DNA from: Streptomyces sp. RPA4-2
GTDB taxonomy: Bacteria; Actinomycetota; Actinomycetes; Streptomycetales; Streptomycetaceae
Reading direction: 5' to 3'
Length of the DNA: 64,000 nucleotides
Assembly (NCBI RefSeq): GCF_012273515.2
Contig: NZ_CP050975.2
Span: forward strand, 6,882,001 to 6,946,000
Shown here: piece by piece, positions 19,936 through 28,212 of the stretch
How the letters are laid out: every line of letters begins with the position of its first letter
How positions within the stretch are numbered: the stretch's first letter is position 1
Position numbers and translations under genes: made by a program
Notes under the pieces: generated by a model
The model's database searches: none
What the model was told of the DNA's origin: nothing
The model's input: only the letters and a program-made list of their open reading frames with translations

Positions 19936-22053
19936 TCAGAGGTCCTGGGCGGGCCTCTGCAGCACCGTCACGCTCCGGTCGACCAGCGTGAGCCGGTCCC
20001 CGGCCTGGACCTTGGCGCCGGTGCCCGGCACCGGCCCCTCCGGGAGGGCGGTGTCGACCACCACCTGCCACTGCCGTCCGTGGTCGACGGGCACCACGAA
20101 CTCCAGCGTCCTCGGCGAGGCGTTGAACATGAGCAGGAAGGAATCGTCGGCGATGTGCTCGCCGCGCGGGCCCGGCTCGGAGATCGCGTTGCCGTTGAGG
20201 AAGACGGACAGGGCGTGCGTCTGGGTCGCCCCCCAGTCCTGCTGGGTCATCTCGGCGCCCGACGGGGTGAACCACGCGATGTCGGACAGTTCGTCGTGCG
20301 TGCCCTGGACGGGACGGCCGTGGAAGAAGCGGCGGCGCCGGAAGACCGGGTGGTCGCGGCGCAGCCACACCATCGCGCGCGTGAAGTCGAGCAGTTCGTC
20401 GCCGTCCTCGGGCCACGGCACCCAGGCGAGCTCGCTGTCCTGGCAGTACGCGTTGTTGTTGCCGCCCTGGGTGCGGGCGAACTCGTCGCCGTGGCTGAGC
20501 ATCGGAACACCCTGGGAGAGCATCAGCGTCGCGATGAAGTTGCGCTTCTGGCGGGCCCGCAGGGCGAGCACGGTCTCGTCGTCGGTCTCGCCCTCGGCCC
20601 CGCAGTTCCAGGAGCGGTTGTGGCTCTCGCCGTCGCGGTTGTCCTCTCCGTTCGCCTGGTTGCGTTTGTTGTTGTAGGAGACGAGGTCGTTGAGCGTGAA
20701 CCCGTCGTGGCAGGTGACGAAGTTGATGGAGGCGAGCGGGCGGCGCCCGTCGTCCTGGTAGAGGTCCGACGAACCCGTCAGCCGGGAGGCGAACTCGGCC
20801 AGCGTGCGGGGCTCACCGCGCCACAGGTCGCGTACGGTGTCGCGGTACTTGCCGTTCCACTCCGTCCACAGCGGCGGGAAGTTGCCCACCTGATAGCCGC
20901 CCTCGCCGACGTCCCAGGGCTCGGCGATCAGCTTCACCTGGGAGACCACCGGGTCCTGCTGCACCAGGTCGAAGAAGGACGACAGCCGGTCCACCTCGTG
21001 GAACTGCCGGGCCAGGGTGGCCGCGAGGTCGAAGCGGAAACCGTCGACATGCATCTCGGTGACCCAGTAGCGCAGCGAGTCCATGATCAGCTGGAGCACG
21101 TGCGGGGAGCGCATCAGGAGGGAGTTGCCGGTGCCCGTGGTGTCCATGTAGTAGCGGGGATCGTCCGCCAGACGGTAGTACGAGGCGTTGTCGAGCCCCC
21201 TGAAGGACAGCGTCGGACCCAGGTGGTTGCCCTCGGCCGTGTGGTTGTAGACCACGTCCAGGATGACCTCGATCCCGGCCTCGTGCAGCGCCCGGACCGC
21301 CGACTTGAACTCCAGGACCTGCTGGCCGCGGTCGCCCCAGGAGGCGTAGGTGTTGTGCGGGGCGAAGAAGCCGATGGTGTTGTAGCCCCAGTAGTTGTTG
21401 AGCCCCATCTCCACCAGACGGTGGTCGTTCACGAACTGGTGCACCGGCATCAGCTCCAGTGCCGTCACCCCCAGTTCCGTCAGGTGTTCGATGATCGCGG
21501 GGTGTGCGAGGGCCGCGTACGTGCCGCGCAGTTCGTCGGGCAGCGCCGGATGCTGCATCGTGAGGCCCTTCACATGGGCCTCGTAGATCACGGTGTGGTG
21601 GTACTCGGTGCGCGGGCGCCGGTCGTCCCCCCAGTCGAAGTACGGGTTGACCACGACCGACGTCATGGTGTGCGGCGCCGAGTCCAGGTCGTTGCGCTTG
21701 TCGGGGGACCCGAAGGGGTAGCCGTACACCTCCTCGCCCCAGGTGATCGAGCCACTTATCGCACGCGCGTACGGATCAAGCAGCAGCTTGGCGGAGTTGA
21801 CGCGCTGTCCGCGCTCGGGCGCGTACGGCCCGTGCACCCGGAACCCGTACCGCTGTCCGGGCATGATCCCGGGCAGGTACGCGTGCCGTACGAACGCGTC
21901 GCTCTCGCGCAGTTCCACCGCCGTCTCCGAGCCGTCGTCGTGCAGCAGACACAGCTCGATCCGGTCGGCGGCCTCCGAGAAGACCGCGAAATTGGTACCG
22001 GCGCCGTCGTACGTGGCACCGAGTGGATATGCCTCACCAGGCCAGACCTGCAT
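19936..22053 (-). CDS. glgX: Glycogen debranching enzyme (isoamylase type)
   Basis: 705-aa GH13_11 enzyme, GlgX/TreX. An N-terminal CBM48-like domain (GATYDGAGTNFAVFSEAADRIELC) precedes the barrel with DVVYNHTAEG, nucleophile Asp in GFRFDLAATLAR, acid Glu in LIAEPWDVG and FVTCHDGFTL. It hydrolyses alpha-1,6 branches of glycogen to give the linear maltodextrins used by TreY. ATG 22053 has GGGAGAG upstream. With treY and treZ it forms the glycogen-to-trehalose pathway, all on the minus strand. It is divergent from the amine oxidase genes. Confidence 0.95.
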   Translation of the reverse strand: MQVWPGEAYPLGATYDGAGTNFAVFSEAADRIELCLLHDDGSETAVELRESDAFVRHAYLPGIMPGQRYGFRVHGPYAPERGQRVNSAKLLLDPYARAISGSITWGEEVYGYPFGSPDKRNDLDSAPHTMTSVVVNPYFDWGDDRRPRTEYHHTVIYEAHVKGLTMQHPALPDELRGTYAALAHPAIIEHLTELGVTALELMPVHQFVNDHRLVEMGLNNYWGYNTIGFFAPHNTYASWGDRGQQVLEFKSAVRALHEAGIEVILDVVYNHTAEGNHLGPTLSFRGLDNASYYRLADDPRYYMDTTGTGNSLLMRSPHVLQLIMDSLRYWVTEMHVDGFRFDLAATLARQFHEVDRLSSFFDLVQQDPVVSQVKLIAEPWDVGEGGYQVGNFPPLWTEWNGKYRDTVRDLWRGEPRTLAEFASRLTGSSDLYQDDGRRPLASINFVTCHDGFTLNDLVSYNNKRNQANGEDNRDGESHNRSWNCGAEGETDDETVLALRARQKRNFIATLMLSQGVPMLSHGDEFARTQGGNNNAYCQDSELAWVPWPEDGDELLDFTRAMVWLRRDHPVFRRRRFFHGRPVQGTHDELSDIAWFTPSGAEMTQQDWGATQTHALSVFLNGNAISEPGPRGEHIADDSFLLMFNASPRTLEFVVPVDHGRQWQVVVDTALPEGPVPGTGAKVQAGDRLTLVDRSVTVLQRPAQDL

Positions 22054-22161
22054 GGATACGACTCTCCCAGTAGTGCCGCGCCCCGGGGGGCGACTCCGAA
22101 GCGAGTCTCCCCGAAAGTGATGGAACCTCCTATGACTTACGTCCCTCTTACCCGCTGACCA

Positions 22162-22178
22162 GGCATACGTCGTATGCC
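22162..22178. promoter_or_regulatory. 17-bp palindrome between glgX and amine oxidase genes
   Basis: GGCATACG-T-CGTATGCC is a perfect inverted repeat with 8-bp arms around one central base. It lies 54 bp before the GTG of the secreted amine oxidase partner and 109 bp before the glgX start. It is strongly suggestive of a dimeric repressor or activator site. No regulator gene lies next to it. Confidence 0.6.
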
Positions 22179-22231
22179 GAACCAGAGGTACTCAAGTCGC
22201 TCCTAGGGAAACAGGGGGAGTAGGGGGAAAT

Positions 22232-23047
22232 GTGCGCAAGACAGTGCACCGCCATCTGGGAAAAATGATGGCGGGTGCGGCCATCGCGGTGGCCGGGACG
22301 GCCGTGATGGTCGGGATCACCCTGCCGGGCTCGGCAGGGGCCGACGCATCGGGTCGAGGCCCGGCAGGCGCCGAGCAGGCGGGATCGGGACAGGGGCAGG
22401 AACAGGGGCAGGCGGCCGTACGGCCCGGCGTCGTGGAACAGGCTCCGGCGCAGGGTGACAAGGGCACCGGCCGTGACCCGCTGACCGACGACGAGACGGC
22501 ACGGGTCGAACGGATCGCGGTGAACCGGCAGTTGTTCGGCTCCAGCGAGAACGTCGAGGGGGACCGGGGCCCGCAGCGCATCGGTGTCGACCTCGCCGAG
22601 CCGGAGGAGAACGAGCTCGACGACCCCGCGGCGCCGCGCCGCGCGGACGTCACGCTCTACGACTACCGCAACGACACGCTCGTCACGAGGACCGTCAACC
22701 TCGACACCGGGAAGGTCGAGAGGACCGACACCCAGCACGGGACCCAGCCGCCGCTGGGTCGTGACGAGATGACCGAGGCGGCCAGGCTGCTCATCGCCGA
22801 CCCGCTCGGCGCGGGCCTGCGGGCCGACTACAAGGACGCCACCGGCAAGGAACTCACCTCGCCCGACCAGCTCACGCTGAACAGCATGGTCTACCGGGCG
22901 ACCCCGGGCGCCCAGCCCGGCCTCCTCGCGAAGTGCGGCGAGCACCGCTGCGTGAGGCTCTTCCCGAAGGTCAGGAACGGGTCCTGGATCGACAGCCGTG
23001 ACCTGGTGATCGATCTGAGCGCCCGCAAGGTCGGCACCCTCGGCTGA
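22232..23047 (+). CDS. Secreted copper-amine-oxidase N-domain partner (tyramine oxidase subunit B type)
   Basis: 271 aa with a signal peptide (about 1-36) then a Gln/Gly-rich segment (about 45-75). The folded part (about 80-265) resembles the N2/N3 domains of copper amine oxidases: DPLTDDETARVERIA, then ADVTLYDYRNDTLVTRTVNL, ending RLFPKVRNGSWIDSRDLV. It has no catalytic motif. GTG 22232 is preceded by GGGGGA. The next gene, 93 bp downstream, encodes the catalytic domain, so the pair looks like one amine oxidase split between two exported polypeptides. The assignment rests on domain logic and on the usual naming of this actinobacterial pair. Confidence 0.72.
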   Translation: MRKTVHRHLGKMMAGAAIAVAGTAVMVGITLPGSAGADASGRGPAGAEQAGSGQGQEQGQAAVRPGVVEQAPAQGDKGTGRDPLTDDETARVERIAVNRQLFGSSENVEGDRGPQRIGVDLAEPEENELDDPAAPRRADVTLYDYRNDTLVTRTVNLDTGKVERTDTQHGTQPPLGRDEMTEAARLLIADPLGAGLRADYKDATGKELTSPDQLTLNSMVYRATPGAQPGLLAKCGEHRCVRLFPKVRNGSWIDSRDLVIDLSARKVGTLG

Positions 23048-23140
23048 CGTCCGCGTCCGCCGCTCCGAAGCGGCGCCGACTTCACCTTCACCCTCTCCAA
23101 CTCCCTTCTTCCGCATGCCTTCGCGAGGAGTCCCTTCGTC

Positions 23141-24457
23141 ATGCGCGTGAACAGAAACAGCCGTGCCCGCAGCCGGACGGCGGTGGGCCTGTCGGTGGCC
23201 GCGCTGGCCGTCGGCGCGACGACGGCCGCGGGTCCGGCCGTCGCCCAGCCGAAGTCCGCCCCGGCGGCCGCCAGTTGCAGCACGGCCTACAAGATCGAGC
23301 AGAAACTCTCCACCGGCACCACTTGGCGGATGTGCTGGCACTACGAGAGCGAGGCCGGGCTCGTCCTGGAGAACGTCTCGTACCAGCCCAAGGGCGAGGC
23401 CCAGCCGATCAAGGTCCTCACCAGTGCCAAGCTCGGCCAGATCCACGTCCCCTACGACGACGGCAAGGCCGAGTACGACGACCTCACGGGCGCCGGCTTC
23501 GGTCAGGGCCTGATGAAGATGGCGCCGGGCGAGTGCCCCGGCGGCACCATCAAGAACGTGAAGATCCCCAACGCCTGGGACCCGCAGCACCCGAACGTCA
23601 ACGGCCTGTGCACCACGACCCGTTCGCGTGGCCACGCCTACCGCATGGAGGCCGACTCGGGAAACAAGGTCTACCAGGCCCAGGGCAAGGACCTGTTGAT
23701 CTACACCGTCAACAAGGTCGGCTGGTACGAGTACATCACCGAATGGCGCTTCCAGGACGACGGCGCCGTCAGCATGAACATCGGCGCCACCGGCAGCCTC
23801 TCGCCCGGCGACTACGACGCGGGCGACGGCCGCGGCTGGCCCATCGGCAAGGGTGCGAAGGCGTACGCCACCAGCCACAGCCACAACGTCTTCTGGCGGC
23901 TCGACTTCGGCCTCGACGGTTCCTCCAAGAACAAGATCGAGCAGTACGACTCCGTGGTCAGCCCGCCCCGCAACGGCAACGAGGGCCCGACCAACAAGAC
24001 CACCCGCACCAAGATCACCAAGGAACTCGCGGGCGACGCCAAGAACCAGCGCTGGTGGCGCGTGGTCAGCGCCACCGGCAAGAACAAGGACAACCACGCG
24101 CGCTCCTACGAGATCGTCCCCGGTGCCACCACCAAGTACCTCGGCCGCAGCTTCACCAAGCACGACCTGTACTTCACCGAGTACAAGAAGTGCGAGCAGT
24201 TCGCCAGCAACAACCTGCTCAACTGCGGATCGGGCGCGGGCAAGTCCGTCGACAAGTACGTCAACGGACAGACCCTCACCCACCCCATCGTCTGGGTCAA
24301 CGTGGGCTTCCACCACATCGCGCGCGACGAGGACCAGCAGCCCATGCCGGTCCACTGGCAGGGTTTCTCCATCGCCCCACGTGACGTCACGGCTATGAAT
24401 CCGCTCACTCCGCCGGAGCTGGCCGACCAGAACGGGCATGTTGAAAACGGTAGTTGA
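23141..24457 (+). CDS. Secreted copper amine oxidase catalytic domain protein
   Basis: 438 aa with a signal peptide (about 1-36, GLSVAALAVGATTAAGPAVAQ). The body matches the catalytic beta-sandwich of copper/TPQ amine oxidases: base-region YDDLTGAGFGQGL, Cys-rich GLCTTTRSRGHAYR, cofactor region VGWYEYITEWRFQDDG, copper histidines in HSHNVFWRLDFGLDG, and the C-terminal GFHHIARDEDQQPMPVHW. The consensus Asn before the cofactor-forming Tyr (N-Y-D/E) is Trp here, so TPQ biogenesis is uncertain. Typical enzymes are ~650 aa with N2/N3 domains; those appear to be supplied by the preceding gene. AGGAG lies 10 bases before the ATG. Confidence 0.82.
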   Translation: MRVNRNSRARSRTAVGLSVAALAVGATTAAGPAVAQPKSAPAAASCSTAYKIEQKLSTGTTWRMCWHYESEAGLVLENVSYQPKGEAQPIKVLTSAKLGQIHVPYDDGKAEYDDLTGAGFGQGLMKMAPGECPGGTIKNVKIPNAWDPQHPNVNGLCTTTRSRGHAYRMEADSGNKVYQAQGKDLLIYTVNKVGWYEYITEWRFQDDGAVSMNIGATGSLSPGDYDAGDGRGWPIGKGAKAYATSHSHNVFWRLDFGLDGSSKNKIEQYDSVVSPPRNGNEGPTNKTTRTKITKELAGDAKNQRWWRVVSATGKNKDNHARSYEIVPGATTKYLGRSFTKHDLYFTEYKKCEQFASNNLLNCGSGAGKSVDKYVNGQTLTHPIVWVNVGFHHIARDEDQQPMPVHWQGFSIAPRDVTAMNPLTPPELADQNGHVENGS

Positions 24458-24571
24458 GAAACAGCCTGTCCATCGGGCTGCACCGCCCGCCGCTCCCGGA
24501 GTACCCTTCCTTGATCGTTGAGTGGGGCTGGCCCCACGGGAGAGCTCGGGGGAGCGGAAGGCGGTGCGCGG

Positions 24572-25810
24572 GTGGGCTCGGGAGGGCTGGAGTTGCCTCC
24601 TGGTGACGAGGGTCACGAGGGGAACTCCACAGATGTCCCACCCGGCGCGGTGTCCCTGGCACGGCCGATGGAGATGGGATCCATCGGACCGGAACTGGAC
24701 TGGGGCGCCGACGCCTGGCGCGAGGTGCGTACGCGCGCCCAGCGGGCCGGGCGCGCCTACATCTGGCTGAACCTGGTCGAACAGCGGCTGCGCGCGGTCG
24801 TGGCCGCTGTTCTGCGCCCCATCTACGAACCCGTCCACGGCGACGACTGGGTGGTCGCGGCGGCCGGCCCCGCCGGACAGGAGTGGGTGCAGCGCGCGGT
24901 CGCCGTACGCGAGGTCAGCTTACGCAAGGGCTATCTGCTCGACCCCGCCGACGACAACGTGCTCAGCTTCCTCACCCTGCCGCAGCTGCGCGAGCTGATG
25001 GTGCAGCACTGGCCGTGCTTCGAGCCCTACTTCGACGAGCGCCGGGACGTCGAACTCGCCCTGGACGAGCTGGAAGTCACCCGGAACGTGGTCTCGCGCA
25101 ACCGGGCCCTGTCCGAGGCGGTGCTGAGCCAGGCCGAGCGGGCCGCCGCGAAGCTCCTGGCGATTCTCGGCGCCGGCAGCGACACCCCCTCCGCGCGGCG
25201 GCTGCCCGTCGACGCCGTCGAGGACCTCGTCGGCGACCGGTACGCGGACGTGGTCGGAGTCCACTCCGACCGGGTGCGGCTGCTGCGGCAGTTCCCCGCG
25301 GAGGACCTCTTCGGCGGGGCCCGCCGCCTCGACGCCATCGGTATCGGCCTGAACCTGCTGGTGCAGAACTTCTCCGGGCGGCGGCTGGTGCGGCTCGCCG
25401 AGTCCGGCTGCCGGGTCAGGCTGCTGTTCCTCAACCCGGCCTCCAGCGCGGTCAAGCGCCGCGAGCGCGAACTCGGCATCAAGCGGGGCGAGCTGAGCCG
25501 GGCCGTCGAGATGAACATCCTGCACATGCGCAGAGTCCGGGCCCGGCTGCGCGATCCGGGCGCGTTCGAGATCCAGGTCTACGACGAGACACCGCGCTTC
25601 ACGGCGTATCTCGTCGACGGGGACGGCTCCGACGGCATCGCGGTCGTGCAGTCGTATCTGCGTCGTGCGCGCGGCATGGAGGCGCCGGTGCTGGTGCTGC
25701 GCGGCGGTGGCCGCCTGGTCAAACCGGATGAGATCGGCGAAGAAGGACTCTTCCCGACATACCGTGAGGAGTTCGAGGTGGCTTGGGCTGATTCGCGGCC
25801 GGTGTCCTGA
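24572..25810 (+). CDS. SAV2148-type HEPN domain protein, TTA-containing
   Basis: 412-aa actinobacterial protein of the SAV2148 HEPN family, recognised from its N-terminus (GSGGLELPPGDEGHEG; LARPMEMGSIGPELDW) and body. HEPN proteins are often ribonucleases or nucleotide-binding regulators; I cannot point to a clear RxxxxH catalytic motif, so nuclease activity is unproven. GTG 24572 is chosen by recollection of the family N-terminus; an in-frame TTG at 24518 would add 18 Gly/Ala-rich residues. A TTA codon at 24920-24922 (residue 117) predicts bldA-dependent expression. The exonuclease gene follows after 105 bp. Confidence 0.8.
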   Translation: MGSGGLELPPGDEGHEGNSTDVPPGAVSLARPMEMGSIGPELDWGADAWREVRTRAQRAGRAYIWLNLVEQRLRAVVAAVLRPIYEPVHGDDWVVAAAGPAGQEWVQRAVAVREVSLRKGYLLDPADDNVLSFLTLPQLRELMVQHWPCFEPYFDERRDVELALDELEVTRNVVSRNRALSEAVLSQAERAAAKLLAILGAGSDTPSARRLPVDAVEDLVGDRYADVVGVHSDRVRLLRQFPAEDLFGGARRLDAIGIGLNLLVQNFSGRRLVRLAESGCRVRLLFLNPASSAVKRRERELGIKRGELSRAVEMNILHMRRVRARLRDPGAFEIQVYDETPRFTAYLVDGDGSDGIAVVQSYLRRARGMEAPVLVLRGGGRLVKPDEIGEEGLFPTYREEFEVAWADSRPVS

Positions 25811-25915
25811 AGTGTCGCCCTCCTCCGGAAGCGGAACGCGGTCCTCGGGTTGTCAGTGGCTCGTGCGATCGTGGAGACCACTGGGGGAAAGCACCACGAA
25901 GAAGGGGGGCCGCCG

Positions 25916-26638
25916 ATGGGCTGGCACCAGGAGCTGCTGATCGGCTTCGACCTGGAGACGACCGGGACCGATCCGCGCGAGGCGCGCATCGTCACGGGCG
26001 CCGTGATCGAGGTCAAGGGCGGAGAACCGCTGGGGCGCCGGGAGTGGCTGGCCGATCCGGGCGTACGCATCCCGGCGGACGCGGTGGCGGTGCACGGGAT
26101 CTCGAACGAGCGCGCGACCGCGGAGGGCCGCCCCGCCGACCAGGTCGCCGACGCGATCGCCGAGGTCCTCGTCGGGTACTGGAAGACGGGCGTCCCGGTG
26201 GTCGCGTACAACGCCGCCTTCGACCTGACCCTGCTCTCCGCCGAGCTGCGCAGGCACGGGCTGCCCTCGCTGCGCGAGCGGCTCGGCGGCAGCGACCCCG
26301 CCCCGGTCATCGACCCGTACACGATCGACCGCTCCGTCGACCGCTACCGCCGCGGCAAGCGCAACCTCGAAGCGGTCTGCACGGAGTACGGGGTGGAGCT
26401 GCGCGCGGCCCACGACGCCTCGGCCGACGCCCTCGCCGCGGCCCGGCTCGCCGGGGCGATAGCCGGCCGGCACCCGAAGGTCGCGGCACTCGGCCCGGCC
26501 GAGCTGCACCGCCGCCAGATCGAGTGGTACGCCGAGTGGGCGGCGGACTTCCAGAACTTCCTGCGCCGCAAGGGCGACGCGGACGCGGTGGTCGACGGCA
26601 CCTGGCCCCTGCGGGACCTGGCCGGCGAGCGGGTCTGA
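25916..26638 (+). CDS. DEDDh-family 3'-5' exonuclease (DnaQ-like)
   Basis: 240 aa. Catalytic acids are visible in order: Exo I FDLETTGTDP (Asp11, Glu13), Exo II YNAAFDLTLLS (Asp) and Exo III HDASADALAA (His, Asp). Loop HGISNERA is typical of the epsilon-like group. A stand-alone exonuclease acting on single-stranded DNA or RNA ends is likely; it is not fused to a polymerase. ATG 25916 has GGGGGG upstream. It lies downstream of the HEPN gene and ends at the edge of the ~57-bp repeat array. Confidence 0.92.
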   Translation: MGWHQELLIGFDLETTGTDPREARIVTGAVIEVKGGEPLGRREWLADPGVRIPADAVAVHGISNERATAEGRPADQVADAIAEVLVGYWKTGVPVVAYNAAFDLTLLSAELRRHGLPSLRERLGGSDPAPVIDPYTIDRSVDRYRRGKRNLEAVCTEYGVELRAAHDASADALAAARLAGAIAGRHPKVAALGPAELHRRQIEWYAEWAADFQNFLRRKGDADAVVDGTWPLRDLAGERV

Positions 26639-26653
26639 CGCCCCGCCCGAACC

Positions 26654-27103
26654 GGGACCTGCGGTGCTTGGCAGGGGTGTCGGCCGAGGCGGGCCGGCAG
26701 GTCCGATCCCGGGAGCTGCGGTGCTCGGCACGGGTGTTGGCCGAGGTGGGCTGTCAGGGTCCGAGTCCGGGACTTGGGGTGCTCGGCGCGGGTGGCACCT
26801 TTGGTGGGGCGGACGGCCGGAGCGGGGGCTTGCGGTGTTCGGCGGGGGTGTTGCCTGAGGCGGGCTTAAGCAGGTCTGAGTCCGGGACTTGCGGTGCTCG
26901 GTTTGGGTGTCGGGCGAGGCGGCTTGCAAGGTCTGAGTCCGGGAGCTGCGGTGCTCGGTGCGGGTAGCAAGTCGGGCGGGCAGGGCGGCCGGAGCGGGAA
27001 CCCTCGGTGCTTGGCACGGGTGGCGGTTCAGGCGGGCCGGCAGATCCGAGTGGCGGTCTGCGGAGGTCGGACGGGTGCCGGCTCAGGTATGCCGGCCCGA
27101 GTG
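26654..27103. repeat. Array of eight imperfect ~57-bp tandem repeats
   Basis: Units begin at about 26654, 26711, 26769, 26824, 26884, 26941, 26996 and 27052, with spacings of 55-60 bp. Each opens with a GGGA(C/G)(T/C)TGCGGTGCTCGG-like block followed by CGGGTG, a variable middle and GTCTGAGTCC or GGCCGGAGC. The array fills the whole 478-bp space between the convergent exonuclease and kinase genes. There are no unique spacers, so it is not CRISPR. No credible reading frame was found in it. Confidence 0.88.
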
Positions 27104-27116
27104 GGGAACCACCGGT

Positions 27117-27980
27117 TCAGAACGGGTACCAGCGCACCGACTCGTCCCCGTCCCGCAGTGACGCCACCCGCCGTTCGAACTCGGCCAGCGCCTTGGGGTT
27201 GGCCGGCGCGTGCTGGGCCACCCACGCGCAGCTGGCGGTCTCCCGCGCACCCCGCAGCACGGAACAGCCCTCCCATGCGCGCACGTCCCAGCCGTAGACC
27301 CGGGTGAAGGAGTCGTACGCCTCGGCGGGCATCCCGTAGCGGTCCCGGGAGAGCGCCATGACCACCAGGTCGTGCTCGCGCAGATCGGCGGAGAAGGTCT
27401 CCAGGTCGACCAGGACCGGGCCGTCGGGACCGACATGGACGTTGCGCGGCAGCGCGTCCCCGTGGATCGGACCCGGGGTCAGGTGCGGAGTGAGCGCGGC
27501 GGCGGCCGCCGCGAAGCCGTCGCGCCGGGCGCGCAGATAGGCCGCGTCCTCCGGGTCGATCGCGTCGCCCGCGAGACGCAGCCAGCGCTCCACACCGCCC
27601 AGCAGCTCGCGGGGCGGCAGGGAGAAGGAGGGCGAGGGCAGCGCGTGCACCACCCGGAGCAGTTCGGCCAGATCGCGCGGTTCGGCCGGACGTACGGGCT
27701 CGGGCAGCCGGTGCCACACCGTCACCGGATGACCGTCCACCAGCAGCGCCCCGGCCTCGGCCGCCCGCACCGCGGGGACGTCCGCCTCGGCGAGCCAGGC
27801 CGCGACGGCCAGCTCCCGCCGGGCGCGGTCGAGGAGTTCGGCGTCCCGCCCCACCTTGACCACCAGGTCACCGGCGGCGAACACCGCGTTCTCACCCAGC
27901 GCGAGGAGCGTGGCCTCCCCGGCCGGCCCCGGCAGTACGTCCGCCGCGGCCAGTACGTCCCGCGCCCGTGCCTCGTCCAT
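27117..27980 (-). CDS. APH/choline-kinase-like phosphotransferase
   Basis: 287 aa with a kinase-like fold: LVVKVGRD (ATP-binding Lys), catalytic loop IHGDALPRNVHV (HGDxxxxN, intact) and LVDLETFSADLREHDL carrying the metal-binding Asp. It also has the Trp/Pro-rich middle common in this family. Substrate unknown. A GGAGG precedes ATG 27980. It ends 13 bp from the repeat array and is divergent from the sugar ABC transporter genes. Confidence 0.87.
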   Translation of the reverse strand: MDEARARDVLAAADVLPGPAGEATLLALGENAVFAAGDLVVKVGRDAELLDRARRELAVAAWLAEADVPAVRAAEAGALLVDGHPVTVWHRLPEPVRPAEPRDLAELLRVVHALPSPSFSLPPRELLGGVERWLRLAGDAIDPEDAAYLRARRDGFAAAAAALTPHLTPGPIHGDALPRNVHVGPDGPVLVDLETFSADLREHDLVVMALSRDRYGMPAEAYDSFTRVYGWDVRAWEGCSVLRGARETASCAWVAQHAPANPKALAEFERRVASLRDGDESVRWYPF

Positions 27981-28127
27981 GCGTCGCCTCCGTCTCCTCG
28001 CGCGGTGCCCGCGCGGTCCTCGCGTCCGCGCTGCACGGTCCGCACGGGGCCGTCGCGCACGGCGTCGCGTTCACGCCATCCGCCGCCAGTCTCGCATTCG
28101 CACAGGTCGCGCCATGTGCACGGTGTC

Positions 28128-28156
28128 TTGACGGTGCCCGCCGCCTTCACGACCAT
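28128..28156 (+). promoter_or_regulatory. Candidate promoter of the sugar ABC operon
   Basis: TTGACG (28128-28133) and GACCAT (28151-28156) are 17 bp apart, about 57 bp before the first permease start. The -10 lacks the initial T. No flanking operator palindrome was found. Confidence 0.35.
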
Positions 28157-28212
28157 GACGAGGGCCGCCGGGACGGCCGGATCCGTACGACCCGCCCGAA
28201 GGAGCCGTGTCC

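Noticed and set aside
26654-27103. CRISPR array
   Set aside because: The units are contiguous and diverged, without unique spacers, and no cas genes lie nearby.
24572-27980. A defence system made of the HEPN protein, exonuclease, repeats and kinase
   Set aside because: The HEPN protein belongs to a conserved actinobacterial chromosomal family. The kinase is on the opposite strand, and no base-composition shift or mobile-element marks are present.
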